Notes: generated by a model not told the origin, from the letters alone. A stretch of DNA of 64,000 nt from Halichoerus grypus (GCF_964656455.1 NW_027555031.1:39902-103901); one strand, 5' to 3'. Counted from the first letter of the stretch, positions 32,270-43,610 are shown. Made by a program: numbers and translations.

Positions 32270-32445
32270 ATCACTTTTTTAATGCCTATTATTCACTGGG
32301 TTTTTCTGCCACTGACCCTAAATGAGATATTATTTATTATTTATGAGGATCAGATATTATTTCCCACTTTACAATTAAGGAAATTGAGGCTTGCCCAAGG
32401 CCCCAGCACTGACACAAGGAAGAGCAAAGACTCAAAGCTGGCTTT
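32270..32445 (-). mobile_element. MIR
   Basis: gatattatttcccactttac, aattaaggaaattgaggc, ttgcccaaggccccagc. Antisense. Confidence 0.7.
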
Positions 32446-32650
32446 GCTCACTCCCAGGCCCTTATCTGAGTCTGCCTTCCATGGGACACCAGCCCAGGTA
32501 CTTTGTCTGCTGAGGACTGCCTCAGGATACACACAGGACTGAAAATACAGAGGCAAAGCTCAGCATGGAAGCAAAGGGAGATTTCCATCCAGTGAGTAAA
32601 TTGGGAAGCAGGCATGGTTAGACAGTCCCCAGGTAGTGAAGAATGAGGCG

Positions 32651-32968
32651 ATGGGGGACAGGCCTCTGCCTGAGGGCCAGGTATAAAAAAATCTCTGAAA
32701 AACTGGGTACAGAGACTTGGAGATAAAACATTGGCTACCATCCAAGCCTCAGGATTTAGGAGTTGTTTTCCAAACAACTGAGAAACCAGATGTTAAAGAG
32801 GGCCAGCTATAAAAAGTCTGAAAAACTGGGCAGGAATGGGGGCAATGGGGGACAGGCCTCTGCCTGAGGGCCAGGTATACAAAGTCTCTGAAAAACTGGG
32901 TACAGAGACTTGGAGATAAAACATGGGCTACCATCCAAGCCTCGGGATTTAGGAGTTGTTTTCCAAAT
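32651..32968. repeat. Complex local duplication with templated filler
   Basis: Copy A at 32651-32775 and copy A' at 32845-32968 share about 124 bp with only a few differences (a changed aaaaaaa/caaag run, t/g, a/g). Between them lie a 25-bp segment (32778-32802) identical to 31043-31067 and a partial third copy (32803-32832). No known repeat family. Confidence 0.95.
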
Positions 32969-33147
32969 TCCTATCAGAAATCCCATAATTAAACAGGATT
33001 GAAAGCAGGTCATTACATTCAAAGCAGCAGACAGTGGGGATCAAGAGTTTTCAGGCTGCCCAGAGCTAGCTAACAAAGAGAAAAATATTTCTCTTTCCCC
33101 AAATGCTAACCAAGTAGCATTTCTCCAGGACAAGACTTCTGCCACTG

Positions 33148-33181
<34 letters not shown>

Positions 33182-33190
33182 TATACATAT
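33148..33190. repeat. Poly(A)-(TA)n tract
   Basis: About 18 A followed by about 10 ta units and a short tacata tail. Confidence 0.97.
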
Positions 33191-33299
33191 ACCAATTCTG
33201 AATCAGGACACAGCTGAAGTCAAATACCCATCTAGCCATCAGAGCCAGAGGCGTAGCATAAGACACTAGACTGAGGACTTAGGGATGGGGGTTTTAATG

Positions 33300-33440
33300 T
33301 TCCTATGTGCCACAGACCATGGAGTCACTTACTGGCCCCACTGATCCTCAGTTTCCTCATCTGTAAAATGACCAACATGGAAGTGGTATTGAAGGCTCCA
33401 CCGGATGTTCTGATGGCTCGAAGTGTACAAATATAAGCAA
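33300..33440 (+). mobile_element. MIR
   Basis: ggagtcacttactggcccc, cctcagtttcctcatctgtaaaatg. Sense, core very well preserved. Confidence 0.8.
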
Positions 33441-33449
33441 GTATTTACT

Positions 33450-34125
33450 TGGTATCAGTTGAGTAAATATTTATTGAGTGCTATATCATGCCCTCTGACA
33501 GTCACTGGGATATAAAGAGGTGAACAAGACACATTCTTTGTGCTGGGGGTGCCCTGAAGCCTCATGGAGCGGGTAGATAGGAAACGAGCAAAAGCAGTTT
33601 GTTATGGAACTATGATTGTGCTGAATGCTGTGAAGTTGAATCACAGGATGGACTGACCTGGGAAGGAGTCCTCAAAAAGGTGCCATTTGGTTGAGATGAT
33701 AATAATGAAAATCACAATAGCTGTTACTTATATGGTACTTAGGATGGGCCAGCACTGTTCAGAGACCTGGAAGGTTAGTTGGGATTAACACCAAGAAGAG
33801 ACATGGGAGAGAGAGTTCCAGACACATGGAATGGCGTGGACAGAAACCTTCAGAAGAGAGGAAAATGGTGGGGTTAGAGGGGCTGAAAGGCTAGAGAAGA
33901 GAAATACAGGATGGGGTCAGAGAGGGAGGTGGGGCCTTGCAAGGTCTTATAAAACTTGGAAGGTAGAGGAGCGATGAGATTAGAGAGTAGTTAGGAAGCT
34001 ATTGCAGTGGGCCAGGCAAGAGACAACGGGGGCTGGGACTGGTGGTAGCGATGGAAGGGTGAGAAACAGGATGGATACAAGATGTATTCCTGAAGTAGAC
34101 TTAATAGATGTTCATGCTTGATCTG
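33450..34125 (-). mobile_element. L2 3' region with nested MIR-like piece
   Basis: Antisense L2: gagtaaatatttattgagtgc, catggagcgggtagatagg, tgctgaatgctgtgaag, tcagagagggaggtgggg, aggaagctattgcagtgggccagg. About 90 bp at 33695-33785 (ttacttatatggtacttaggatggg) look like an inserted antisense MIR-type fragment. Confidence 0.75.
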
Positions 34126-34229
34126 TGCCAAAGCTAACACCCAGCCTTCTGACCTGGGTACCTGATGGGATGCTAGCATCAGTTCCCAAGTTGGGGAAAG
34201 CTGGAGGAGGCCAGAGATGGTGGGGAAAA

Positions 34230-34410
34230 TCCCAGTTTGGTAACGGCATGGTCTGAGAATCAGAATCCCTTTGCTCTAGTTCTGGCTCTGCTGGTATTTA
34301 CTTAGGTGACGGTGGGTAAGTCACTTCACAATATCAAAGTTATATATAGCAATTGGACTAGATTACCTGCAACTGTCTTTTCTAGCTCTAACATTTCATG
34401 GTTTTATAGC
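34230..34410 (+). mobile_element. MIR (MIRc-like)
   Basis: catggtctgagaatcagaatcc, ttctggctctgctgg, gtaagtcacttcac, gactagattacctgcaac, ctagctctaacatttcatgg. Sense. Confidence 0.7.
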
Positions 34411-34419
34411 AGGCATTTC

Positions 34420-34848
34420 AAATGGGTAGCTTGGGGGCTAGATTCAAGCCACAGGAGTGTTTTACTGGGCCCACAGCGTTTAATCATTGGTAAATTCCCA
34501 TCACAATCCAGATTTCTGGCTTTTCTTGAAAAAAAAGATCCACAACATTGGGTCTGAATCAGATCCCCATGTGGTGACAGTGAGCCAGAGTTGAATGGTA
34601 GCTGCCACTTTGGTGAGACTGGGCTCTGCCTCTCACCCAGTGCCCAAAGGTCCCATCACACTCACTCAAATGCATAGTCTGCTTGAAGACTCAGAGTTCA
34701 GGGATCATAATTCAGTGCATTAAAGAGCAACCAAGTTCTTTGTAAAGTGCCATATGCTATGAAGAGTGAGTCTTAATGGTGATATTTAAAGATGATGTGC
34801 TTCTTCTTTTTGAAACAAGCTTGATGATGATGGAAGGCAGCAGAATTA
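34420..34848. other. Unassigned sequence
   Basis: No gene recognised. 34430-34560 (gattcaagccacagg...gggcccacagc) may be a decayed DNA-transposon relic, not assigned. Confidence 0.3.
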
Positions 34849-34860
34849 ATAAACTCTTTT
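34849..34860. repeat. TSD of SINE (left)
   Basis: aataaactcttt, repeated exactly at 35039-35050. Confidence 0.95.
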
Positions 34861-35038
34861 TTTAAGACTTTATTTATTTATTTATTTGAGAGAGACAGGG
34901 AGAGAGAGCATGAGCAGAGAGAGGGAGAAGCAGACTTCCTGCTGAGCAGGGAGCCCGATGCTGGGCTCCATCCCAGGATCCTGAGATCATGACCTAAGCT
35001 GAGGGCAGATGCTTAACCAACTGAGCCACCTGGCGCCC
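34861..35038 (-). mobile_element. SINEC
   Basis: Antisense SINE: aagactttatttatttatttattt, GA-rich segment, cctgctgagcagggagccc, aaccaactgagccacctggcgccc. 12-bp perfect TSD. Most CpGs converted, so older than the copy at 18724. Confidence 0.97.
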
Positions 35039-35050
35039 AATAAACTCTTT

Positions 35051-35522
35051 CAATAGAAAGTAACAGAATATTCAACTCCAAGTAGTTAAGAGAAAAAGGA
35101 AATTCATTGGTCCTTGTATCTCAGCAGCCCAGGGGTAATGGCTTCAGGTACAGCTGGATCCAGGGCTAGAAATGATGTCATGAGGATCTTGTCACTTTCT
35201 CTTCTCTGCTTGTCCCTGCATCAGTCTTTATGGGGAAGACAAGGAGTCCTCTGCCAAGCCCAACTGTGTTAAAAAAAAAAATGGAAGACACCCTTTGACA
35301 CCATATTTCAAAATTTCATAGAAGGACTCTGATTGTCCTTTCTTAGGTCATGTGTCCACCACTGGATCAATTATTATGCCCAGGGGCATGCAACACTCTG
35401 ATTAATCACTGTTGTCAGGAAATCTACCATTATGCTTGATGCTCCATTAGGATCATATGGGGTGGGAAAGGAGTTGTTCTCCTTGGGAATGAATAATAGC
35501 TACCCAAAGGCCACTATGGAGA
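35051..35522. other. Unassigned, probably ancient repeat
   Basis: Words such as ggcttcaggtacagctggatccagggc and aatgatgtcatgaggatctt recall an old interspersed family that I cannot name. No gene recognised. Confidence 0.3.
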
Positions 35523-35950
35523 AGGACATTATAGATATGTTGAAGTCCTAACCCCCAGTACCTCAGAATGTGACTTTATTTGTAAATAGGGTCATTGCAG
35601 ATGTAATTAATTAAGATGAGGTCATACTGGAGTAGGGTGGGCCCCTAATCCAATATGACTGGTGTTATTATAAGATGGCCATGTGAACACAGAGAAACGG
35701 AAACAACAACATCTGGTGACAAAGGCAGAGAGCTTGGAGTGATGTAGCTGCAAGCTAAAACACCCAAGATTGCTGACAAACCACCAGAAGCTAGGAAGAG
35801 AAAACAAGGATTCCCCTACAGATTTCAGAGGGAACGTGATCCTGACAATACCTTGATTTCAGAATTCTAGCTTCCAGAACTATGAGACCATATGTTTTTG
35901 CTCTTTTAAGCCACCTAATCTGTTAAAGCAGCACTAGGAAACTAATATAG
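35523..35950 (+). mobile_element. MaLR MLT1 solo LTR
   Basis: Sense and near full length: gttgaagtcctaacccccag, cctcagaatgtgactttat, gggcccctaatccaatatgac, ccagaactatgagacc, ttttaagccacctaatctg, ggaaactaatatag. No internal region or second LTR adjoining, so a solo LTR. Confidence 0.9.
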
Positions 35951-36840
35951 TAATTCTAAGCAGAAGAAATGACTTCAGTAATGGCTGAAGGGATAAAAAG
36001 TATGGCCATAGAAGGCTTGAGACGAGAGCATTCCAGGAAGCAGGGGCTTAGTCAGCCTGATCACCTACCCTAGGATGTGGAAGGTGATAAAGATGGAGAA
36101 AAGTGCATCAGCAACATCCACTGCACTAGTCCTCTCCCCAAAAGAGGCAGAGCAGGACCATAGTATTGATGTGACCATGAATTATTCCACTGGCATGACT
36201 GAGACAAGTTCACTTTTCATCACCACTTAGTATGAGTCACCATTCTGGAATTTTATTGGCTCAGCTTCTTGCTCTCCTGCAATGGCCTGCCCCCCTTATA
36301 TCTGCTTGTTTGGTCTTGTATGGGTGACCTTCCAGCCTTTGGAGGGAAGACCCTAATATAGACATTTTTAAGGGCTTGGCTCTGCTGGAAAGAATGGCAT
36401 CAGTTCCTTCAGGTGCCTGGTGCAAGTGTCTATTCTTAGCAGAATGTGTAATAGCCTCATCACGGCACCTCCCAAGAGCATGTTTGCTGAATGATAACAT
36501 AAAGGGACCACAGGAGAGTTCTACCTGGGCATCTCCAACAGGTTTCTTCATGTGCCTCTGGAAGGGCACGTGCCTAACCTGCAGCTGGGCTTCTACTCTA
36601 TCTCTTGGTAGAGGAATAGCATCATCCAGAACAAATCTTCTGAATGGTCAACAAGTGTAAAATAAAAACATTCTTTTCTTTCTACTGAAACCCTTGTTTG
36701 TATTCAGGGATGTCAAGCTACTTAACTCCAATCTAAGTGTTGGGGCTAATAAAGATGAGATACAGTCTAAAGAGATAATGAACATGAAAGTCTGGCACCC
36801 TCTAGGTATTCAGTAATATTACTTCCCTTGTTACCTGGCT
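35951..36840. other. Unique sequence
   Basis: No gene or named repeat recognised. Open frames up to 102 aa (36261-36569 minus) lack known motifs. Confidence 0.35.
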
Positions 36841-36854
36841 TCCAAGACCTGCCA

Positions 36855-37795
36855 CCCTAGAAGGGGATGAGTCACCCCTTATCTCATGCCTGGGGTGTGG
36901 TGGTCACCTCCAAGTTGGTCTCCCTGCTTCCTCCCTTGCCTCTTCCCCACAGTCTATTTATTCTCAATACAGCACCACCTTTCAAAGTATAAAGCAGATG
37001 TCACTCCTCTGTTTGACATCCTCAAAAAATGCCTCATCTGACTCACAGCAAAAGCCCTATAAGTCCTATAAGGCTCTACACCAGAGTTTCTCAGTCTCAA
37101 CACTATTGATATTTGGGGCAGGATTATTCCTTTTTTAGGGGGGAAGGGGGCTTTCCCATGCATTGTAGGATGTTTAACATCGTTGGCCTTTATTCACTAG
37201 ATGCCAGTAGCATCTACCCCTCCAATGGTGTGACAATCAAAAATGTCTCCAGACATTGCCAAATACCCACCCCCCAGGGTCAGTATCATCCCTGATTGAG
37301 AACCACCATTCCACACATCTGCAACCCCTCTGACCTTGTCTCCTATACCTTCTCCTCCCACACTCCACCAAGCTACACTGGCCTTCTTGCCATTCCTTGA
37401 ACCATCCATATCAGCTATCTGTTTGGGATGCTCTGTCCCCAGACTGAGTTCCCCAGACTCTTTCCCCAATCTCACATGACTAACTCTCTTACCTCTTTCA
37501 AACATTTGCTTACACATGGCTGTCTCAATGTGACTCCTCAACAACTGTGTTTTGAAACTGTATTTACTACCACATCATCTCAGGACTCTCTATTCCCCTC
37601 ACCCTACTATATTTTCCATACCATTTACTACTTTCTAGTACTTCATACCTTTTTTATTCTGTTTATCATTTTTGTGTATCTCCCTTCGGTAGACTATAAC
37701 TTCCATGAAGGCAGGGGCTTTTGCTACATTCATTTGTGTCTTACTCCTTAGAGCAGTTCCTGGCACATAGGAGGTGTTCAATAAATATTTGTTGA
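36855..37795 (+). mobile_element. L2 3' portion, split by MER5A
   Basis: Sense L2: ggtctccctgcttcctccc, cccacagtctatttattctc, ctcagactgagttcc-type middle part, tccatgaaggcaggggctttt, ggaggtgttcaataaatatttg. It is continuous on both sides of the MER5A insertion. Confidence 0.85.
37082..37308 (+). mobile_element. MER5A (hAT-Charlie)
   Basis: cagagtttctcagtctcaacac at the left, atgccagtagcatctacccc and aaaatgtctccagacattgcc inside, gattgagaaccacca at the right. 8-bp TSD ctctacac (37074-37081) / ttccacac (37309-37316), 6 of 8. Inserted in the L2. Confidence 0.9.
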
Positions 37796-37839
37796 ATAAA
37801 GTGATGTGCCACTGAGAATGGCGAATTGAGTCAGCAGCT

Positions 37840-38085
37840 GTGAAAGGAAAAGCATAGTCTTCCCAGTCAGGCAGAGATGAATTTCAGTCTTGCCCTGGTC
37901 ACCTACTAGTTGGGTAACCATGGTCGAGCACCTCTGCTTCTGTGAGTCTTGGTTTTCTCATATGGCAAATGGGATGATATTTAAATTCCACAGCTATTGG
38001 GAAGATCAGAGGTTGCACAGGTGAAAGCCTTTAGGACAAGGCCAGGCACATAGTAGGTGCTCAATTATTGCTAAGATTATTACGA
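37840..38085 (+). mobile_element. MIR, near full length
   Basis: Starts at cataggtctt-like agcatagtcttcccagtcagg and runs through ctactagttgggtaaccatgg, catatggcaaatgggatg and ggcacatagtaggtgctcaat to the 3' end. Confidence 0.85.
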
Positions 38086-38264
38086 CAAAAGTGGTAGGTG
38101 AAACATGGAAAAGATTGCATTGTGCTGAGCCCTACAGGGTGAGTAGAATTTAATGAGTGAAGATGTGTGGAGAAGGGGAGGAACTGTATTTGCTGAGCTT
38201 CACAACTTTCTTCTAGAAATGGAAGGAGTTATTTTGCCCAGCTTACATGTCTGGAACTGGGATT

Positions 38265-38372
38265 TTTTTCCCACTTATTTTATTTCAACTCAATTAGTTA
38301 ACATATAGTGTATCATTAGTTTCAGATGTAGACTTCAGTAATTTATTAATTGCATGTAACACCCAGTGCTCA
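38265..38372 (-). mobile_element. Carnivore LINE-1 3' end, short
   Basis: Antisense: short T tract, tttcaactcaattagttaac, atagtgtatcattagtttcag, acacccagtgctcat. Truncated at about 38372. TSD not clear. Confidence 0.85.
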
Positions 38373-38470
38373 TATGCATGTTAGTGATAGCCTAGATATA
38401 TGGAAGGAACCTGAAGAGAGGAAAATTAAGTTTGGAAACCCTTCAATTCTTGACTTCAGATGTTGGTTTT

Positions 38471-38488
38471 GAAATATACCATGAGCCA
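38471..38488. repeat. TSD of LINE-1 (left)
   Basis: gaaatataccatgagcca, repeated exactly at 38875-38892. Confidence 0.97.
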
Positions 38489-38874
38489 TGATAGGCACTG
38501 GGGAGGGTATGTGCTATGGTGAGCGCTGTGAATTGTGCAAGACTGTTGAATCACAGATCTGTACCTCTGAAACAAATAATGCAATATATGTTAAGAAAAA
38601 AAAAAAGAAGAAGATAGCAGGAGGGGAAGAATGAAGGGGGTAAATCGGAGGGGGAGACAAACCATGAGAGACGATGGACTCTGAAAAACAAAGTGAGGGT
38701 TCTAGAGGGGAGGGGGGTAGGAGGATGGGTTAGCCTGGTGATGGGTATTAAAGAGGGCACGTTCTGCATGGAGCACTGGGTGTTATGCACAAACAATGAA
38801 TCATGGAACACTACATCAAAAACTAATGATGTAATGTATGGTGATTAACATAACAATAAAAAATTTTTTAAAAA
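38489..38874 (+). mobile_element. Carnivore LINE-1 3' UTR, young, with two 3'-end modules
   Basis: First module ends ctctgaaacaaataatgcaata...aagaaaaaaaaaaag. A second module follows (gagagacgatggactctg, cctggtgatgggtatt, tgatgtaatgtatggtg, cataacaataaaaaa). The whole is bounded by an 18-bp perfect TSD, so it inserted as one unit. G-rich tract at 38703-38730. Confidence 0.95.
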
Positions 38875-39134
38875 GAAATATACCATGAGCCAAAAGAGAG
38901 CAATGAATGGAGTTGGATTTGTAGTTTGGACATTGAAATTTACAACTCTGAATAAATAGGAAAATCTGAATCCAAAAGGATGAAAACCATCTAGCAAGTT
39001 GAGTAGAAAGGACAGCCTTCTGAAACAGGTAGTCAACCTTGACCTAAAGAGGCTTTATTGGGCAAAACAGGTAAACGAGTTGGCCAGTCTATCCAGGCAA
39101 TGCTGTGAGAGTGCCATCAGTCAGATTCCATCCC

Positions 39135-39440
39135 ATTCAACAAGGTGTATTGAATAGAAATACAAAATGAGCTGGTTTCTGGGGGGATAAAGATAAAAGT
39201 AAAACACGTCTTCTGTCCTCATGAAGTTTACAATCTGGTGGGGAAGACAAATAAGAAAACAACACATTCTACTATCACATAGAAGTAAAAAGAAGTGCAA
39301 GAATTCAGGCAGAGGCAAATTGCTACAGGAACATGGGGAAGGGAATGAAGAATTAAAGAAGACTGCATGGATGAGGTTGCATTTGAGCTGGAGCCACAGA
39401 AAAGCAGGAGAAATATCTGAGGACTTGACTGGGATGGGAT
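39135..39440 (-). mobile_element. L2 fragment
   Basis: ctgtcctcatgaagtttacaat, ctggtggggaagacaaataag, ggttgcatttgagctggagcc. Antisense L2 3' region. Confidence 0.65.
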
Positions 39441-39534
39441 GAAAGATTTGTCCAAGGAACCACAGGGAGCTGTGGTTTAGAAGTAAGTAATCCTAACACC
39501 TCCCTTCAAACATAGAGCTCAAGGGTCATGTTTT

Positions 39535-40175
39535 CATTCATTCGATTATAGAATATTTACCAGACCTTTCTCGTGTAAGCATTGAGGTGCTGAGGATATA
39601 GTGGTGAATAAAACAGACTAGGGCCCTGCCCTCATGGACCTTATATACTAGCAGAGGAGACAGAAAAGAAAGATGTGGACAAATGAACAAGATAATTTCA
39701 GAGAGCAATAAGCACCAAGAAAACTGGTGTGGAGGCTTAGTTCCTCTCCCAAGCTCTCCAAGTAACATTTCGGTAGGAGTGTAGCAAGAAGCTCAGAATA
39801 TTCCAGAAATTTCCCTCCTCCTGGAAACACAAATAAAGAAGAAACATTCTTTGGCCCTTTTCACAAAAGACTAGATAGGAAGATAGGATCGCCTGGGGAG
39901 AGTGTAGAGGGCTCATGATCACATGTGAAGCTGCCAGCATTAAGATTTCAGATAAAGAAAGAGAAACCAGCAAAGAAGATCAAGGCCAGTGTGGGAGAAG
40001 AAAATCCAGGAGAGTATCCTATCATGCAAGTCAAGAGTTCAAAGCATTTTCATGAAGGAGGGCAGGGCCCCTGAGTCAAAATGCTTTTGAGGGAAGAAGG
40101 AAGAAGAAAGAGAAGGTCTTTGGGAGACATTGATGATCTTAGCAAGAGCTCTTTCAGTGGAGCAGTAAGGACAGA
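39535..40175 (-). mobile_element. L2, tail plus upstream part
   Basis: Tail: attcattcgattatagaatatttac, gctgaggatatagtggtgaataaaac, ccctgccctcatggacctt. Further 3' on plus, 39965-40175 resembles the reverse transcriptase end of L2 (aaaatccaggagagtatcc, agacattgatgatcttagcaagagc). The segment 39740-39960 is less clear. Confidence 0.65.
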
Positions 40176-40685
40176 GATGTTTTAGAGCTCATTGTCTTGC
40201 CTGGGCTAATTGTTAAAGGATCTTTCCTGGATATGGCATGGGTATCATGTGGGATCTGACACCCCACACCCTGAGAGATAGGAAATTGGGAATAGACAGG
40301 AGAAGTCTAGAGAGGGGAAGGGACTCTGGAAGTCCCCAGTGAGTCTGTGCTAGACTGGACTGAGTCACAGATGTCTGAACACCCCAGACATTTCCCCTAC
40401 TTCACCATCACCCCATCTCCCATTCTAGGTCCAAATTCAGTTTCGACCCTCTCTCTACAACTGACCATTGCAACAGCAAATCCCTGTTGGAACCCAGCCT
40501 TGAGTCTCCTCAGCTCAGGCCAACTCCAGAAGATGCCTGTCCAATTGCCAAAGTAAACCCTCACTCCAACCACACCTGCTTTTCAACTCCTGGGAAGCTC
40601 CTGCTTCCCTCTGAGGGCTCGCCTTCCTTATGACACTAGAGCAGAACTGAGCTCTCAGTCATTCCCCTAACAGTGGTTTACATCT
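40176..40685. other. Unique sequence
   Basis: No gene or clear repeat recognised. Confidence 0.35.
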
Positions 40686-40689
40686 CCTT

Positions 40690-40970
40690 GACTTTGACCA
40701 TACTGTGTCTTCTGCAAGGTATGCATATGGATATGTGCATGTGCATAGATGCACACACATCCAAAACACTTCTGCAACTTTCTCTTCACTCAACAGATCT
40801 TATATCATTTTGATACAATTCTAATCTGCTCCTTTTAATGGTTTCAAAATATTCCTTGGTGTGATTGGACCACAGTTTATTCAACCATTCTGCTACCAGC
40901 GAGCCTCCCAAATCTTCTGTGAACAAGGGTACATCCTAGAATGTATGTCTCACATACCAGTACATATGGA
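40690..40970 (-). mobile_element. L1M 3' end
   Basis: Antisense: cttggtgtgattggaccacagtttattcaaccattctg, then gaacaagggtacatcc. Reverse of the end-of-ORF2/3' UTR of old L1. Confidence 0.6.
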
Positions 40971-40979
40971 AGGTTCTTA

Positions 40980-41270
40980 TTCTCCTGGCATACTTCTAGT
41001 CATTGTTCAAAAGTCACTTCAAGGATCTCTGCTTCTGAAAAAAGCATCACTGATGACCCAGAAAGAGTGAATTCCTGCTCCTCTATCCTCCTAGTCCTAT
41101 ATGCTTACATCTCTGCTATAGCGTTTTCAGGAGTGTGTTGACATTTCTAGTAAGTATATTTGAGAAGAAGCTCCTTGAGTGCTGAGACAGTACTATTTAT
41201 CTCTGAATCCCCTGAGTCTAGCACAGTCCCTGCCACAAGATACGTGTCTGATAAATATCTTGTTGAATTA
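40980..41270 (+). mobile_element. L2 3' end
   Basis: gttcaaaagtcacttcaagg, gaagctccttgagtgctgag, tctagcacagtccctgcc, gataaatatcttgttgaatt. Sense. Confidence 0.75.
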
Positions 41271-41274
41271 AATT

Positions 41275-41490
41275 GCAAAGAATTTGGGCTTTTGAAACCA
41301 GACTGGCTGGAGTTTGAATCACCGTGGTTCTGTCATTTACTAACTGTGTCACTTAGCCTCTGAGCTTAGTTTTCTCATCTGTGTAAAGGGGGAAAATAAT
41401 CCCCAACTGTGTCTAGTTGCTGGAAGGGTAAAATGAGATCATGTAGCACTCGGCCTGGCATATGGGTGGTGTTAAAAAATGGATGCTATG
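41275..41490 (+). mobile_element. MIR
   Basis: ccagactggctggagtttgaatc, tctgtcatttactaactgtgtc, gttttctcatctgtgtaaag, gtaaaatgagatcatgtag. Directly follows the L2 terminus. Confidence 0.8.
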
Positions 41491-42930
41491 ATTGTCCTTG
41501 AAGAAGGAGACCAGATTGAGACTGAGTTGGCACTGGGCCCTTTCCACACACCTTCAGGCTTTGCAGATAGGGAAACTCCCTAGAACAAGCTGACATTTCC
41601 CTGACAAATGCCCAGATAAATCTTGCAGGTGCCAAGCTGTCTGGGACCTGTTGCCTCTACCCATTCTTCTAAATACCAAATCACTAAGTCCCCAGGTAGA
41701 GATGACTGGTTTCAATCCCCGTGACACACCTCGATGGACAAGCATTGTGGACATTACCCAAAACTTCTCTCCAAGCCAACACACTGTGCTGTGAAGATGG
41801 AAGCCTTGATGAGGGGCAATCAATATTGCTTTTGATACAGATGCAACTGGGGCAAGAGCTGGGGAGGGATCCTCAGGGGAGATCTTTGGCTGGTGTCATC
41901 TAAGATACCTGTCAGGTATTAATCCAGGTGAGGCTTTCCCTTTTTCTTTCCCTGTTTCACTCCACCTTTTCCTCAGAGTCTATTCTGGGGGCTTAAGAGT
42001 GTCCTAGATAACTGAATAGGGATTTATCACACAATGGCAGTTTGGATTAGAGCTGAACAATAGCTTGGGACAAATATTTCCTTCTCCTGGACAATCCACC
42101 TGGGTCCTCATGGGACAGCAAGATCAGATTACCTGAACACTGATTCAGCTTCTGGCCCTTCATGGGACTTCCGGGGCAGAGGAAGCTTCTGCCCCCCTCA
42201 CTTGGTCCCTGTATGTAGTCTCGCTTCTGCCCTCATCACTGTCACAGGGAGGTTTTCATCAAGCCTGTTACTAGTAAGAATAAAAAGAACACAAGCAGGC
42301 AAGTGAATATGTCAGCCTTCACTTAACTTAGCCATCTTTTAACTTAATACTCATAAATGTGGCACCTTTGATCTCGGGTTCCATAGCAACCTCCTTCCCT
42401 CAAAGCTGTGACTCATCTCTGCAGAGGGTGTCCTTGGGTGCAAGAGAAGAAATTCGATGTTCTGTGGCCAGGGTGAGGGTGCAGAGTTGCATGAAACACT
42501 GTTTATAACCTCTCCAGTGTCTACCCAGCATACCAGACACCAGCCATCATTTGGCCCCCGAATCACCCCAGCCTCAGCCGGCTGGACAATTCCAAGTGGC
42601 CACCCTGTGATCCCTGCAGAGAACATCACAGGCACCTGCTCCTGGCTCTCCCCAGTGGGGCACTCAGCGTTAGGGTGCATTCAGACAGAAACTAAGCGTT
42701 GTGCTAGGTGAGGGTTTCTTGGTGTTTTGTCAGGTCTGGAAACTATATGACAAGGCCTGCATATAATTTCTTGATAAAGAAACCAACCACCAAGATACAA
42801 CTTTCCACTAACTGCCCAGCTGGGCCAGGGCCCAAACAGATTTCTCCAGCCCATTTGAACTCTAGCAAACCTGGAGGTCTCTTGGGACATTGCAGGGTTT
42901 TTTTTCTCTGCCTATAGTCTCTGGTGCAAC
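41491..42930. other. Unique sequence, GC-richer from 42300
   Basis: No gene supported. At 42424-42706 a weak acceptor (tctctgcag) and a donor-like gtgagg bracket an open frame, but the peptide is not recognisable. An RFX-like word ggttccatagcaacc lies at 42378-42392. Confidence 0.35.
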
Positions 42931-42934
42931 TCTG

Positions 42935-42994
<60 letters not shown>

Positions 42995-42996
42995 CC
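42931..42996. repeat. (TC)n(TA)n(T)n compound microsatellite
   Basis: Three adjacent pure tracts: about 14 tc, about 10 ta, about 17 t. Confidence 0.97.
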
Positions 42997-43009
42997 TTAC
43001 CTGAGATGG

Positions 43010-43165
43010 GAACTTGGAATAGAGGAAAGGTGGCCTTAGGAGTCAGAGAGACCTGTGTTCATAGCAGGATCTACTCCCTAGAGCTTTTGTGACAACTGAG
43101 ATAATGTATATAAAGCGCCTATGAGTTTGGTTCTTGATGCACAGGGAGGTCTCAGTCAAAACTGG
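43010..43165 (+). mobile_element. MIR, internally deleted
   Basis: gtcagagagacctgtgttcatag, then directly tgacaactgagataatgtatataaagcgcc. The central core is missing. Confidence 0.6.
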
Positions 43166-43454
43166 GGATGGTGTTGCTGCTGCTGATGACTATGAAACTG
43201 TTACTCAGCTATCACTTTGTGTATTTACTTATTGATTACCTAGGCTATGTACTGCATATACTCATATATGCATACAAATGCCACCATCCTTCTCCTCATC
43301 CAGTTCATTTTCACCATCCTAGCCACCCTTTGATAAAAGAGAATGATGAAACCAGAATCATTTTATGATATTGCTATGACATCTCAAAAGGGTCCAGTAA
43401 TTTCATTCCACTCTTTGGAATGGCAAATTCCCTGACCTGCTATCTGTAGCCTCC

Positions 43455-43610
43455 ATCATTTTTCCACTGAACAAATATTTTTTTGTGAGTCTTCTGTGTG
43501 CTAGGCGTTATTCTAGCAACTGGGATATAACAGAGAACAATACAAACAAAGTCCTAGTCATAGTGAAAACATTCTGGTGGGGAAGACAGATGATAAATAT
43601 GCAAACCATA
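43455..43610 (-). mobile_element. L2 3' end
   Basis: ccactgaacaaatattttttt, gtgtgctaggcgttattctag, attctggtggggaagacag. Antisense. Confidence 0.75.

Noticed and set aside
32651..32968. CRISPR-like or minisatellite array
   Set aside because: Only two full units with unequal spacing. The structure is a local duplication in mammalian DNA.
42424..42706. Possible internal exon with tctctgcag acceptor and gtgagg donor
   Set aside because: Weak polypyrimidine tract, unrecognisable peptide, and comparable openness on the opposite strand.
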